In this document: piece after piece, positions 24,201 through 37,500 of the stretch
Layout of the letters: each line of letters starts with the position of its first letter
Numbering within the stretch: the stretch's first letter is position 1
DNA from: Plecoglossus altivelis
Lineage: Eukaryota; Chordata; Actinopteri; Osmeriformes; Plecoglossidae
Direction: 5' to 3'
Length of the DNA: 64,000 nt
Assembly (NCBI GenBank): GCA_036571765.1
Contig: BROE01000023.1
Coordinates: 7,078,837 to 7,142,836, forward strand
Position numbers and translations under genes: made by a program
The notes under the pieces: model-generated
The model's input: the letters and a program-made list of their open reading frames with translations, nothing else
The model's database searches: none
Told to the model about the DNA's origin: nothing

Positions 24201-27200
24201 TTGCTCGGGGTGGAGGGCGCGATGAGAGTGCACAACTCTTCAGAAGGACAAGATGATATTGAAACAGGTGGTGTGAGAGCTAGTGTTGCGGACACCAGAT
24301 TCAATAGCACTCCGTATAAGGTGTTTACATGTAGATGAAAAGGCTTAGAGCAACATGTTGTTTCAGTGTTTGTTACCTGGCTGGATGAGCAGCTTGTTGT
24401 TCGCCGCGGCTTTGCCATCCCAGGTCAGGTGTAGAAAGGTTGGGTCAGGGAGCTAGGCAGCCGGAGAAGATTCAACGCATGAACACCTCTGATGTGCTAT
24501 CTCAAATTCCACAGAATGATCATCGTTCATTCGTGAAACTTGGACAAACGTAGTAAGAGGTAAATTTATGCGCTTCTGTTTACAAATGTTCGGTGAAGAA
24601 AAGACTCGAACTTCCTCTCTGAGGTTATAATATATTTCCGCGGACTCTATGTGCCAGAGCAATCCGAAGTGAATCAGATGTTCCGTGAAAGCGTACAGTC
24701 AATACACATGGTTACGGCTGAATGGGGCGCAGGGAGAGATATTGGGAGGGGGGCCGAAATTCAATTTGTTGGTTCACACCTTGGCACTGCTCGATCAGTG
24801 CAATTGATACATTAGGGCTTGTTTTTGTGCCTAGTCTGTGTTAGGCGATTGCAGGATCGAGCATCAGGATATTAGTGATGAAGAATAAGGTCCAAAAAGT
24901 GAATTAACCTCACGTGTTTATGTCATTAATGAACACGCTCCGTCCAGTGCACTATGGAGTAACCGGACTTAAGGGAATCTCAATAAATAAATGTGCTCGA
25001 CTCCTTTTGAGTTGAAAATTCTTCCGAGTTGTTATGTGTGTTCTTATTCTCACACTTGAAGATAATACATTTTTTATTGGGTTTTCCTGCCGTAGCTGGA
25101 TGCTCGGGGAGCAAAGTTTTGTGTCAAGTGAAAACTCACACTGAAAATTAAGTTAGAAAATCTTTGGGCAATACCTGTCTGTTTTATACTTGGCAGTTTG
25201 CTATTTTGCTTCTTTAAAACCTTCCTTGCAATACACAATACCAATTCCTTCATATGCACTTTTGCCTCTCCATTCACGTGTGCTGGGGACCACACGTGTC
25301 ACCGGAGGCACCGCCCATACAGCACTGCTCACACGATGGGTACACGCGACATATAGCACGAAAACAAAAATGCCTCTCAACCAGTGCAGTAGATAATTAT
25401 ATACATAAAACTTAAACACACACAAAAGACACCTGTATATAAACTTAAAGCACAATTAACACAACATACACTTACACACACACACTATACACACATACAC
25501 TATACACACAATACACTTAACCATCAATACATACACACATATACTTACACACACACATTTTGCCACCATGACTGAAATGAATTAGGAGGGATGAGAGGAG
25601 AATGGAAATCTGAGTTTGATGGAGCTACTGGGGAATGGAAAGCGAGTGTGATGACCTAAGTGTGAGAGCTAACAGTGACTGGTGGGCTTTGCCAAGTCTG
25701 AACTATAAAAAAATTAACAGAAAAAGGATTACACAGGATAAAAATACACTGAAAATGGGCAGAAGAACTATACTAATACCACTGCAGTAATAATATGGCT
25801 TCTGTTTAAAATGTGTAAAGTGCTTCTCTCTGATTGAAATTATAATTTACCACTCTCTGACTCCCTCACCCCTCTCACCCACCCTCATACATCCCTACCA
25901 CCTTCTCATCTACTCTCACCCCCTCTCTCTCTTATCTCTAAAATCTCCACCATTCTCTCCATCTGTCCCTCTACCTGTCATCTTATCTCATCCCCCTCTT
26001 CTCTGTTTCTCCCACCTCTACTGACTCTATCCTATTCCGGGCTCTCTCCTCCTCTCTCTCTCTCTCTCTTAATCTTTCTCCATCTCTCTTTCCATCCATC
26101 CACTCCCATTTTCTCTCTTTAATCAACTCTCTCCTCTCCTCGCTCTCCTCCCCCTCTCTCTCTTTTTTTCTTTCTGTCTTTCTTTGTCTGTCTTTCTCTC
26201 TTCTGTGTCTCTCTCTTCTCTTTCTGTCTTTCTCCTCTCTCTCACTTCTCTTTTCTATCCTCTCTCTCCTCATTTCTTTCGCTCTCTCTCTCTATTGTCT
26301 TCTCTCTCTCTCTTGTCTTCTCTCTCCTTCTTGTCTCTCTTACCTTCTTTCCATCTCTCTCTCCCTTTCCATAAAACCTTTCTTCTCCTCTCATCTCTTT
26401 TCGTTCCCTACTCCCTCTTTCTTATCGCTCTCTCTTTCTCTCTTGTTCTTTCTCTCTCTTTGTCTTCTCTCTCATATCTTTGTCATTCTGCTCTCCCTAT
26501 CATGTACTTCTCTCATCTCCTGTCTCTCTCTCTCTCATTCTTCTCTCAGCCTCTCTCTCATCCTCTCCGTGTCTGTCTCTTTCTGTCTTCCTGTCTCTCT
26601 CATCTCTCTATATCTCTCTCATTCTCCTCTCTTGTCTTCTCTTCTCCTTCTTAGTCTTCCTCAATAAATGCTCCTTCCTGTCTCATCTCTACATCTACCC
26701 TCCTCTGACTCCGTCTCTCTATCTTCCTCTCCTTAGGTGTTCAGCTCCAGTTTCCTTCCCAAGGAGGAGAGTGTGACCTCGGCTCCTGAGGTCGCGGTCA
26801 TAGAGGACTATCAAGCCATCAGCCAGGTCAGGCTGATGTGTGTGTGTGTGTGTTTCAGGTGTTTCAGTGTTTGTGTTTCAGTGTTTGTGTGAAGGATGAA
26901 GTATGGCTAGATTGTACTGTACCACATGCTGATGACTGTAATATGTGTACACTGGGTATGTTTTGTGTGGTTTGTGTATGCGTCTGTGTGTGTGTGTATT
27001 TCTTGCTGTGTTAGTATACTGTTATGTGTGTGACAACTATACTAGTAATTGATGTGTATACTGTGTGTGTCTGTTTTCATATGTGTGTAAAGTTAACATG
27101 TCATTGGCTGTTCAGGTGTTCCATGAGTGTTTCCTCAACCCGTGCCAGAACAAGGGCAGATGTGAGGAGGTGGGGGCAGGGAGAAGCGATGTGTGACATC

Positions 27201-30200
27201 TGCTCGCCTTGGGTCATTCACAGGTAAGCAACACTGCCTGGTCTGGAGGAGGTTACCTGGGCCCTCAGACCTAGTATTTACTGCTCCTCCAGTAGCCAGA
27301 GCAGACCGTTTTCTAGACCCAGTGGTGGGTACTGTCTCTTTTCGAGCCCCAATATTTAGTACAGACTCTTTTGTAGTTTTATACTATACTGAAGAATCAT
27401 TTGTTTTTCATAAGGCTGTATTGTTTTGCCCTGAGTGACTCTGGCTGTCTGTATGTCTGATTGGATGTGACTCTGGCTGCCTCCATGTCTGATTGGATGT
27501 GACTCTGGCTGCCTCCATGTCTGATTGGATATGACAGGCTGTCTGCTTGTTGATTGGGTGTGACTCGTGATAACCCCGCCTTGTTCGTCTGAAGGAGCAA
27601 AGTGTGAGACGGACGTAGACGAGTGTGACTCCGCCCCCTGTCAGAACGGAGGCGTGTGTAAGGACGGGATGGGAGACTTCGTCTGTCAGTGCAAGTCTGG
27701 ATTCTTAGGTAATGGAACCTGCATATACAGGCAGACACTGGTATACATGCAGGTACACAGGTGTGCATGCAGACACACCTACGTTGTTCCTCTGTCCCAG
27801 GTTTGCTGTGCGGGGTGGAGATCAATGAGTGTAGCTCCTCCCCCTGCCTGAACGAGGGAGTGTGTGTGGACGAGGTCAACCAGTTCACCTGCAGCTGTAC
27901 TGAAGGGTACACAGGTGAGACAAAGCACCTGCTGCTCTCCCATTGGCTAGAATGATGCTCTGTCACACTACTGCTCTGTCATTGGCTATCTAATCTGCTA
28001 GAGACAGGAAGTGACGGTCCTATCAGAGACCACAAAGGATTTCAAATCTATGTCCTGTCGATTTCAACATGAAAGAATTCAATAAAGGTTTAAACAAAGT
28101 CAGGTGGATCAGATGCGATCCTGCGTGTGACGAAACACGCTCCGTTCCAGGTTCCCGCTGTGAGCTCGACATCAACGAGTGCGTGTCCAGCCCGTGCGTG
28201 AACGGGGGCGTGTGTGAGGACCTGACGGGGGGCTTCTCCTGCGCCTGCGTCCAGGGCTTCTCGGGGGAGCGCTGCGAGGTCAACGTGGACGAGTGCAACA
28301 GCGCCCCCTGTCTGAACGGAGGCTCGTGCAAGGACTCCGTCAACGACTTCAGGTGAAGGGAGAGAAAGACGCAGTAAATATCTGTAGTTCATCGCAGTTA
28401 ATCGCTGCGTTGGCGGCTAGTTGCAGACGAGCGTGCGTGCATCCTTGTGAGCACGCTCACAGGGAAGCGGTGCGTTAGCGGCATGCGTGCTGTGCCGTGC
28501 TGTGCGTGCTGTGCGTGACGCGTGTCTCCGGGGGTGCGTCCCAGGTGTCAGTGCGTGGAGGGCTACCGTGGCCGTCTGTGCGAGGTGAACGTGGACGAGT
28601 GCGACCCGAACCCCTGCGTGAACGGCGCCAGCTGCGTGGATGGACTGGGAGCCTACACCTGCAAGTGCCAGCCTGGGTTCAACGGAACCAGGTGTGAGAC
28701 AGGTACAGAGAGACACAGAGCACAGAGAGGGAGACAGGTGAATGCGTCAATGAAGAGAGAGCGAGAGAGAGGGGCAGAGAGACAGAAAGAGGGAGGAGGG
28801 GGAGGGAAGTGGAAGATGAGGAAGGCAGGACTGGATGGTTGTCATTAACCCTTTACTCTTCCCCCTTTCGTCCAACTTCTTCAGAAATGTCGTCCGCGTT
28901 CAACCTGGATTTTGAGGTGTCGGGTATCCACGGTTACGTGATGATGGACGGCGTGATGCCGGCGCTGACGGAGATCACGTGCACGTTCTGGATGAGGTCA
29001 TCTGACAGCACCAACTACGGCACGCCCATCTCCTATGCGGTCGAGGGCAGCGACAACGCCTTCCTTCTCATCGACTACAACGGGTCAGTTCCCACAAGCG
29101 GCCTTAATGTTAGAGGCTGGGCTTGGACACAGCTTAGCTACAGCCCTTAGTTACATGTTCTCCCCTCCTGCCCCCAGATGGGTTCTGTACGTGAACGGGA
29201 AGGAGAGGATCACCGACTGCCCGGCAGTGAACACTGGCCAGTGGTACCATATTGGAGTGTCGTGGCGGAGCTGGGACGGGGACTGGAGGGTGTTCATCAA
29301 TGGGAAGCTGTCGGACGGAGGCAAAGGCCTGTCAGTGGGCTCCACCATCCCAGGTGTAGTGATATCCCCTGCCTGCTGAGGGAGGGAGGGAGGGAGTGGG
29401 AAGGAGCAGGGAGTAAGGAGAGATAAGAATTAGGGGAGGGAGAGAGGGAGAAAAGAGAGAGGGAGGAAAAGAGATAGAGAGGGAGACAGAGAGGGAGGGA
29501 GGGTGGGAAGGAGGATGGCAGTCGGGAGGTAGATGGTGGGCGAGGATGAAGTGAAGGAAGATGGATAAGAGAGAGGGAAAAGAAGAGAGAATGAGAGCGG
29601 GAAGAGAGAGGGAGATACATCATGAGGTTGCTCAATGGAAGGTCAGGCCTAAGTTGTGCAGAAGTTGCCAAACTGTAATCATAAAGTAAAACTGACAGTG
29701 AATAATACTACCCATCGATTTAAGCCACTAGCAGTGGTGATTGATGACATAACGATTCCGCCATTCAAGAAGAATTCAACATGACTGCAGATTTTCATGC
29801 GTTGTACCATTAGAGAAGTACTCAAATGCACATAGCAGATACGAATTTGGTAAAGAAATATGATCACGTAGTAATGATTAAAACGTCTGACAACGAACCT
29901 GACCGTTTCTCCCTACCATAAGAGCCGAGGAAGCCACTGAGGGTACTGGGTCAAGACCGAAGGACCAAACGAGGGGCAGAGGCTTCAAGCACCCCGTGGA
30001 GTCGTATCTCATGATCCGATCAGACCAGTGAAGACATCTGAGGGACCAGGGTCCTGACACAACATCAAGACAGGTGAGATACACAACAGGCTAGACGGGT
30101 CAGGCACTAGGAATATCTGTCCTATCGACCAACTTCAGCCACTGCAGTGGTATGATGCTTTCCATTCAGCACTCAGCTTTTCATGGTGTCACCATAGAGA

Positions 30201-33050
30201 CATGCATGCATACAATTTGTAAAGGAAATATGATCGTAGGTAATGATTAACCTCTGACCCCTGACCTTTCTCCCCAGGCGGAGGAGCACTGGTACTGGGT
30301 CAAGACCAGGACCAGCGAGGCGAGGGCTTCAACCCCGTGGAGTCGTTCGTTGGATCCATCAGCCAGCTGAACATCTGGGACCGGGTCCTCACACCACAGC
30401 AGGTGAGTCCACCGGCTAGACGGGTCAGGCTATGAACATCTGTACTCTGCTGCACCTGGCTAGTCTGCTACACCTGACAGACAGGTGATACCTACTACAC
30501 TTGTGATTGGTGGGATTTAGCCCCATGTCATCCTCGCAACCTCACATCAGAATCAGAATCAGAATCAGAAACCGTTTATTGCCATTGTCAGTGAAGTTCA
30601 CAAACATAGGAACTTGCTTCGGCGTAGGTGCAACATAAAGCAATGGATAAACATGGAGGGTGTTGGTTCTGGGCGTTGATTGGCCAGCGTGTCCCTCTGT
30701 CCCCAGGTCAAGGTTCTGGCCAGCAGCTGCCCTGTGTCCCATGTGACCCACCGAGGTAACGTCCTGGCCTGGCCGGACTTCCTGTCAGGGGTGGTGGGCA
30801 GGGTAAAGGTCAACCGCGACAGCATCTTCTGTGCTGGTGAGCAGATCCTCCTGGCATTGTGACATCATCATGACCTGCTATTAATCTACCGACGACTTGG
30901 CAATTCTTTTCTCTGACACATTCTCCACTTCCTGAACAACTTTCGCTTTGATGATAGAAATGCATGGAATAACAATCCTAATGACTATCATTTGCAATAT
31001 CAAATCAATATTTGTTCGTGTAGCCCTTTGTACAAGCAATATCACAGAGGATTTCACACACGCTCATAGAGCTGCCCCTCAACCAACCTAAACCTTCAAG
31101 GAAGACATGATATCTCTGTCCTCCTATGAGTGATATAGCGATGTAAAATCTAGCCCCAAAGGCAGTGCTTAAACCCATGTTTGTTTTGTGTTAGACTGCC
31201 CTCTGCTGGAGAACGCAGAGGGGCACCTGCGTGCCTCAAGCCAAGCAGTGAATCCTGGCTCCCAGGTGCAGCTGTCCTGTGATCCCGGTTTCTACCTGGT
31301 GGGGGAGCCACTGCTGCAGTGCCAGAACAAAGGAGACTGGAGCCACCCCCTGCCGCGCTGCGAGCGTAGGTGTCTGCTGTTGAATGTGTAGCACACACAC
31401 TCACACACACACACACACACACAGATACACATACACACACACAGATACACACACACTCACACACACACACTGATACACACACACACACACACACAGATAC
31501 ACACACACACACACAGATATTCTGTATACACACAAGGTCACACACTGTCATTCGTGCACTACCCTGTGGTTCTCTGTCCCATCACTCAAAACCTGAGTCA
31601 AAAATCACTGCGGAGCCACCCTTAGCCTTTCATGGTCATACTCCTGACCTCTGACCCCCTGATCTCTGACCTCTGCGTGCTGGCTAGGCGTGACCTGCGG
31701 GCCCCCGCTCCCCCTGGAACACGGCCTGTACCAGGGCTCCGACTTCCAGGCTGGCAGCTCTGTGGTCTACCAGTGCAACCCAGGCTTCTACCTGCTGGGT
31801 GACTCCAAGATGCCGTGTGGGAACAGTGGGAAGTGGGGGGGAAACCCTCCAGCCTGCCTGGGTGAGACTAGCTTCTGGGCTGCTCTGGCATTGGAGGGTC
31901 CTTAAGTATGGAAGATCATTTGATATTGGTGTTATCCATGGTTGTGTTGATGGTGTTGGTGTGTGTGCGTGTGTGTGCGTGTGCGTGTGTGGTTTGTGTG
32001 TATGTGTGTGCATGCGTGTGTGCATGTGTGTGTGTGTGTGCATGGTGTGTTTTGTGTGTGCACGTGTGTGCGTTCATGCGTGCGTACGTGTGGTTTGTGT
32101 GCATGTGTGTGCGCGTGCGCGTGCATGTGTGTGTGTTTAGATGTGGACGAGTGTGCTCTAGGATCAGACTGTGACGAACACGCCAGCTGTCAGAACACAG
32201 ACGGATCATACATCTGTACCTGCGTCCATCCTTACAGTGGAGATGGGAAGAACTGCACAGGTGAAACCCACACGCGCACTGTTACATATTTCAAACGCCC
32301 TTCCAACATTGTGCACACTTACTTACGTGTTCTCTCTGCGTGTGTCTCAGAACCCGTCAAGTGTCAGAACCCAGGTTCCCCGGAGTTTGGTCACAGGAGT
32401 GGCAATAACTTCCTGATGGGAAGTGATGTCACGTTCTCCTGCGAGGTGGGCTACGAGCTGATTGGCTCTGATCACTTAAAGTGTCTGGAGACAGGAAGCT
32501 GGAATGGGGCTTTTCCATACTGCAGAGGTGAGATGAATAACCCAAGAGGCATGTCTAGGCCCCCACACCAATACCAAACATGTACTATTAAATCTGTAAT
32601 GGGACTTAGTCATTCATTTGAATGTGTTCATTTGAATGAGCGATATCACGCTGTATTCTTCTGTTGTATATCTTACAACAGGAAATGAGTTTGCGTTCAC
32701 AAAATGAAAGGAGAAGAGAGTGCTTTCGTTCGTAATATATTCATTCCCAGAATGAACGATTGGCTTTGGGTAACGAGCTGTACAACAAAGGGAGTTGTTT
32801 GATCTTGAATGCTTTGGTGTTCTCATTACTGTGCAAATAGACGCACTGCAGACACACACACTGCAGACACACACACTGCAGACACACACTGCACACATAC
32901 GCACTGCAGACACACACACTGCAGTCACACACACACACACTGCACACACACACACTGCACACACTGCAGTCACACACACACTGCAGACACACATACGCAC
33001 GTGCACCCACACACTGCACACACTCACACTGCGCGCGCACACACACACAT

Positions 33051-33088
<38 letters not shown>

Positions 33089-34463
33089 CCTGTGGATGAT
33101 CTCAGCCTGGCCATCTGTTTCTTTGTCTGGGCTGGGTCTGTGCTGGAACAGTGCGCTCGGGTCCATTGCACCGTCGGCAGACCAAGTGACCATGGTGGCG
33201 CCCAGCTCTGCCTTGGCACCGTGCCATCTCTACAGTCACCCGATACAGCAGCAGGCACATGCCATGACTCCAGCCTGCCCTGACCCAGACCGAGGCTCGA
33301 ATTTAACGGTGTTCCGTTGTCCCGGCAATGATGAAACAGCGGAGGGAGAGGAGGGGGGGAGGGACAGAAGGAGGGGAGGGAAAGGAGGGACAGGAGAAGG
33401 GGGGGAGAGGAGGGAGAGGAGGAGGTGGGGACGTTCAATACCGAGAGGAATCCCAAGATCTTAATCTCAGAGGTTCTCTCAAATGGCCTGTTTTGTTCTG
33501 AGGAATTCTGACTTCCTGGTCTCAGAACAAAGGAATTATGACTCACAATGAACTGAGATGTACAGTTCAAGACTTCATTTAAGTGTTGATTGTGCAAAGT
33601 GTCCTCCTTCCTGTTGCGTTCCATGCCTAAGGTTCCTCCCTGGTCATTTCATACAGTATTTCCACATCGATTCTTATCAGATTATATTGTACTCCTACTA
33701 CACTGACCGTCAGATACACACATTTCATTAGTTAAGCACACTGTGTAACCAACCAATCAAATGTGTTTGCGTTGGCAGCTCTGAGTTAGTCATTAAAGGT
33801 CTATAGATCTAACCTAGTTTGTGGTTCTGCTGTTTAGCACTGTCCTGTGGAAGTCCCCCTGTCCCTGATAACGTCATCATGAAGGGGGTAAACTTCACGT
33901 TTGGAAGCAAGGTGACTTTCAGGTACCACATTCGGCCATTTTACAGAAAAGCTTGTCACTTTGAACCGCCACACTGTGTTCTCTTTGTGCTCCTCCTTGG
34001 TGTGCACACTTTGTCTACACACACACACACACACACACAAGTACACACTGTCAATACGTTGTATTTGCATGGTTGTCCTTGATTTGACTGTTATCCTTTT
34101 TGACCTGAGTCTGAAACTGGCTCTTCCTTCCTTAGCTGTATCAAAGGGTTTGTTCCTCAGGACTTCTATGAGTCCCAGTGCCTAGCCAGTCTCAGCTGGA
34201 GCAGAGCGCCCCCTGTCTGCCAGCCAGTCACCTGCAGCAACCCCCCATCGGTACAGCATGCAGATTACACTGTGAAGGGGAACACCTACCAGTCCACCGT
34301 CACCTACACCTGTGCTGAGGGGTACAGGTAAGAGCTTGTGTGTTTGTGTGTGTGTATATTTATGTGTGTTTGTGTGTGTGTGTGTGTCTGTATATCTGTC
34401 TGTGTGCGTGTTTGTGTGTGAGTGTGTGTGTGTCTGTATATCTGTCTGTGCGCATGTGTTTTT

Positions 34464-34501
<38 letters not shown>

Positions 34502-37500
34502 CTGTCTGTGTGTGTGTGTGAGTCTGTATGTATGTCTGTGCGTATGTTTGTGTGAGAGTGTGTGTGAGTGTGTGAGAGTGTGCGTGTGTGTGTGTAATGG
34601 ACAGTGTTTGATTGAAGACTGCAGGGATCTGGTGAGGTGGTGTGTGAGGCGTCAGGGGAATGGAGTCGCCCCACCCCTCGCTGTGACAGTGTCCACTGTG
34701 GCGACCCCCCCGCCCTTAGAGATGCCGTAACCAAGGGGGACAGCCACGCCCTTGGTGACAAGGTGTACTATGTCTGCAAAGAAGGGTAGATATTTGATTT
34801 ATATTATCTGTTCGCTTTGTTATCTGTAACACAAGTATATCTTTAGTTAGTCAAGTGTGGTTTCTCGTTAGCGAGCTACTTTTCACAATCATAAAAAAGT
34901 GGATAATTAGCAGTGGCCTAAACCAACTGTTTTTTCTGCTGCTACTGTATATCTGTTACCTCACTTCCTATATTAATGGCTTTTTAATTGGTCCTGTGTC
35001 CCTGTCAGATACACTCTCATTGGTCCAGAAACCACAGAGTGCCTGCCAAGTGGTCACTGGAGCCTTAGCTCCGCCCAGTGCGTCCCACGTTCCTGTGGGG
35101 ACCCTCCCACTATCGACCACGCCCTGGCCATGGCCAGCCACAAGCTCTACAACGACAAGGCTATCTATTACTGCAACGACGGCTACACCGCCAGCAACAA
35201 TTCAGGACTAATCTGCAACGCCCAGGGCGTGTGGGCGCCCCCCAGTGGCCAGGAGACGCCACGCTGCATCGCCAACTTCTGCCAGCGGCCGCCCGACCTG
35301 CCGCACGCCATCCTGGACGCCGCCAACAAACCCAAATACGCCAGCAACACGGAGGTCAGTTACAAATGCGAGGAGGGATTCATGCTCAACTCCACCGCCA
35401 CACTCAGGTGCATGATGGGAGGGGAGTGGGCGCCGTCGGCGTTCGAAGTGGGCTGCGTCCCGGTGAGGTGTTCCAAGCCGGCGTCCATCGAGAAAGGGGA
35501 CGTGAGCGGGTCCAATTACAGCTTTGGGGCGATGGTGGCGTACAGCTGCGATAAGGGCTACCTGATCCGAGGGGAGAAGAGGAGGACGTGTGAAGCTAAC
35601 GGGGAGTGGGGGGGGGTCCTGCCCACCTGCCAGCCCGTCTCCTGTTTCAGCCCCCCCATACTGAGGAACGGATTCATACAGGTAAGCACTCACACACTTG
35701 TGTGGGATGGTGTGATGCATCATTGCAATGTTGGGGGTAGGGAGGGATAGGTATAGCTTTGACTGTGGACAATCCCAGTTCCTCTCCTTGGAAGGATCTA
35801 TTTTCTATTTGTTTAGATTTTTGGCGTCAGTTAGTTTTCAAGTTTAAAGACAACGCTGCTGATTGTTTTCCAGGTTTTAAACTGACCACTAAACCCATCT
35901 GTGTTTCTCAGTCTCCACCACAGACCAAAGGCAGTTTCGTTTTCAACAGCAAAGTGGCATACGCCTGCAACCCTGGCTATCGCCTGATTGGTCGACCGGA
36001 GCGCGTCTGTCAGGCCAACCGGGTGTGGTCCAACAACGAGCCCCCCGCCTGCGTCCTCCTCACCTGCGACCCGCCTCCCGACATCGTAAACGGCCACTAC
36101 CGGGGGTCCGCCTTCGAGGTGGGCAGGAAGGTGGAGTACGTCTGCGACGAGGGCTACGAGCTGGCGGGGGACTCGGTCTGGACGTGTCTGAAGTTGGGGA
36201 AGTGGGATAAGACACGTCGTCCTCGCTGCTCCCCGGTCCAGTGTCCCGAACCCCCGCTGGAGGAGAACCACCTGGTCCTGAGGAGCCTCGACTCGGACTC
36301 TGGAACCGTGGAGTTGTCGTGCGAGGAGGGGTACGTCCTCCATGGGGCGCGGACCCTCCGCTGCACCCCGTCCCAGGAGTGGAACGACACCTTCCCCGTC
36401 TGCAAGCAGGTGGTGTGTGGCTCCGCCCCCGAGGTGGCGTTCGGAGACCCCTCGGCAGCGCGTCTTTCGGCGCCGTCCTACTTCGGCACGGTGGTCACCT
36501 ACTCCTGTATGGATGGCTTCACACTCAGGGCGGATGGGTCAGTTACCTGCCTGGCCAATGGGCAGTGGAGTAGCCCCTACCCAGAATGCATCCCTGTGGA
36601 GTGTCCGCAGCCGGTGGAGATAGCGAACGGGATAGTGGATGTGCAGGGTCTCATGTACCTCAGCACGGCCCAGTACAGCTGCCGGCCTGGCTACTTGCTG
36701 GTGGGCAACACCACGGTCCTCTGTGGAGAAAGTGGTGTCTGGATTGGCGGGGTTCCCTCCTGTAGGCCAATCGAGTGCTCTGTTCCAAAAGAGATAGCCA
36801 ATGGGAAAGTGGCTTACACTAAGTTGCAGTTCAGCCATGCTGTCACTTACACTTGTCGCCGCGGATACCGTCTCCAAGGCTCCGAGATTGTCAAGTGCCT
36901 CGCCAATGGGATGTGGGATCAGGAGGCGCCAGTTTGCGTTCAAATTTACTGCTCTCCTCCCAAACCAATAGAAAATGGCTTTGTGGAAGGACTGGACCAT
37001 AAGTTTGGCGTTACCATCTTCTACAGCTGTTTCCCAGGATTCCACCTAGTGGGTCAGAACCATCTGACCTGTGAGGAGTTTGGCTGGTCAAGTTCTGTGC
37101 CGGTGTGTGTCCCCTCAGACTGTGGCCTCCCTCCTCACATAGACTTTGGTGACTATATCAGGATGCTGGACCCAAGTACAGGGCTGCCGAGGCAAGACAG
37201 CGGCACCAACCCCTCCAGAACTCCAGGGGGCGCCACTGTCACTTCCTCACCCATGGATATGAGCTTCTTGCACGGGACTGTGATCATGTACCGCTGCCAT
37301 AAGGGCTACGACCTGACGACGCCAACAATGCTGATGTGTCTAGAGGATGGGGGTTGGAATGGGACCGCCCCCCAGTGCCTCCCCGCCGAGTGTAAGACCC
37401 CACCCGCGCCTGCTCACGGCTGGGCCAACGTGACCGACACGTCCCTGGGGAGCCTGGTCCAGTACGGGTGTGACGAGGGGTACGCTCTTAAAGGAGAAGC

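Noticed and set aside
27397..27966. Minus-strand ORF of 189 codons across EGF2 and EGF3
   Set aside because: Antisense shadow of the EGF exons and a 32-bp repeat.
35759..35911. N-terminal extension of the giant CCP exon
   Set aside because: The frame happens to be open in the intron, but the codons are not CCP-like and a good acceptor at 35910-35911 joins in phase with the CCP14 first half.
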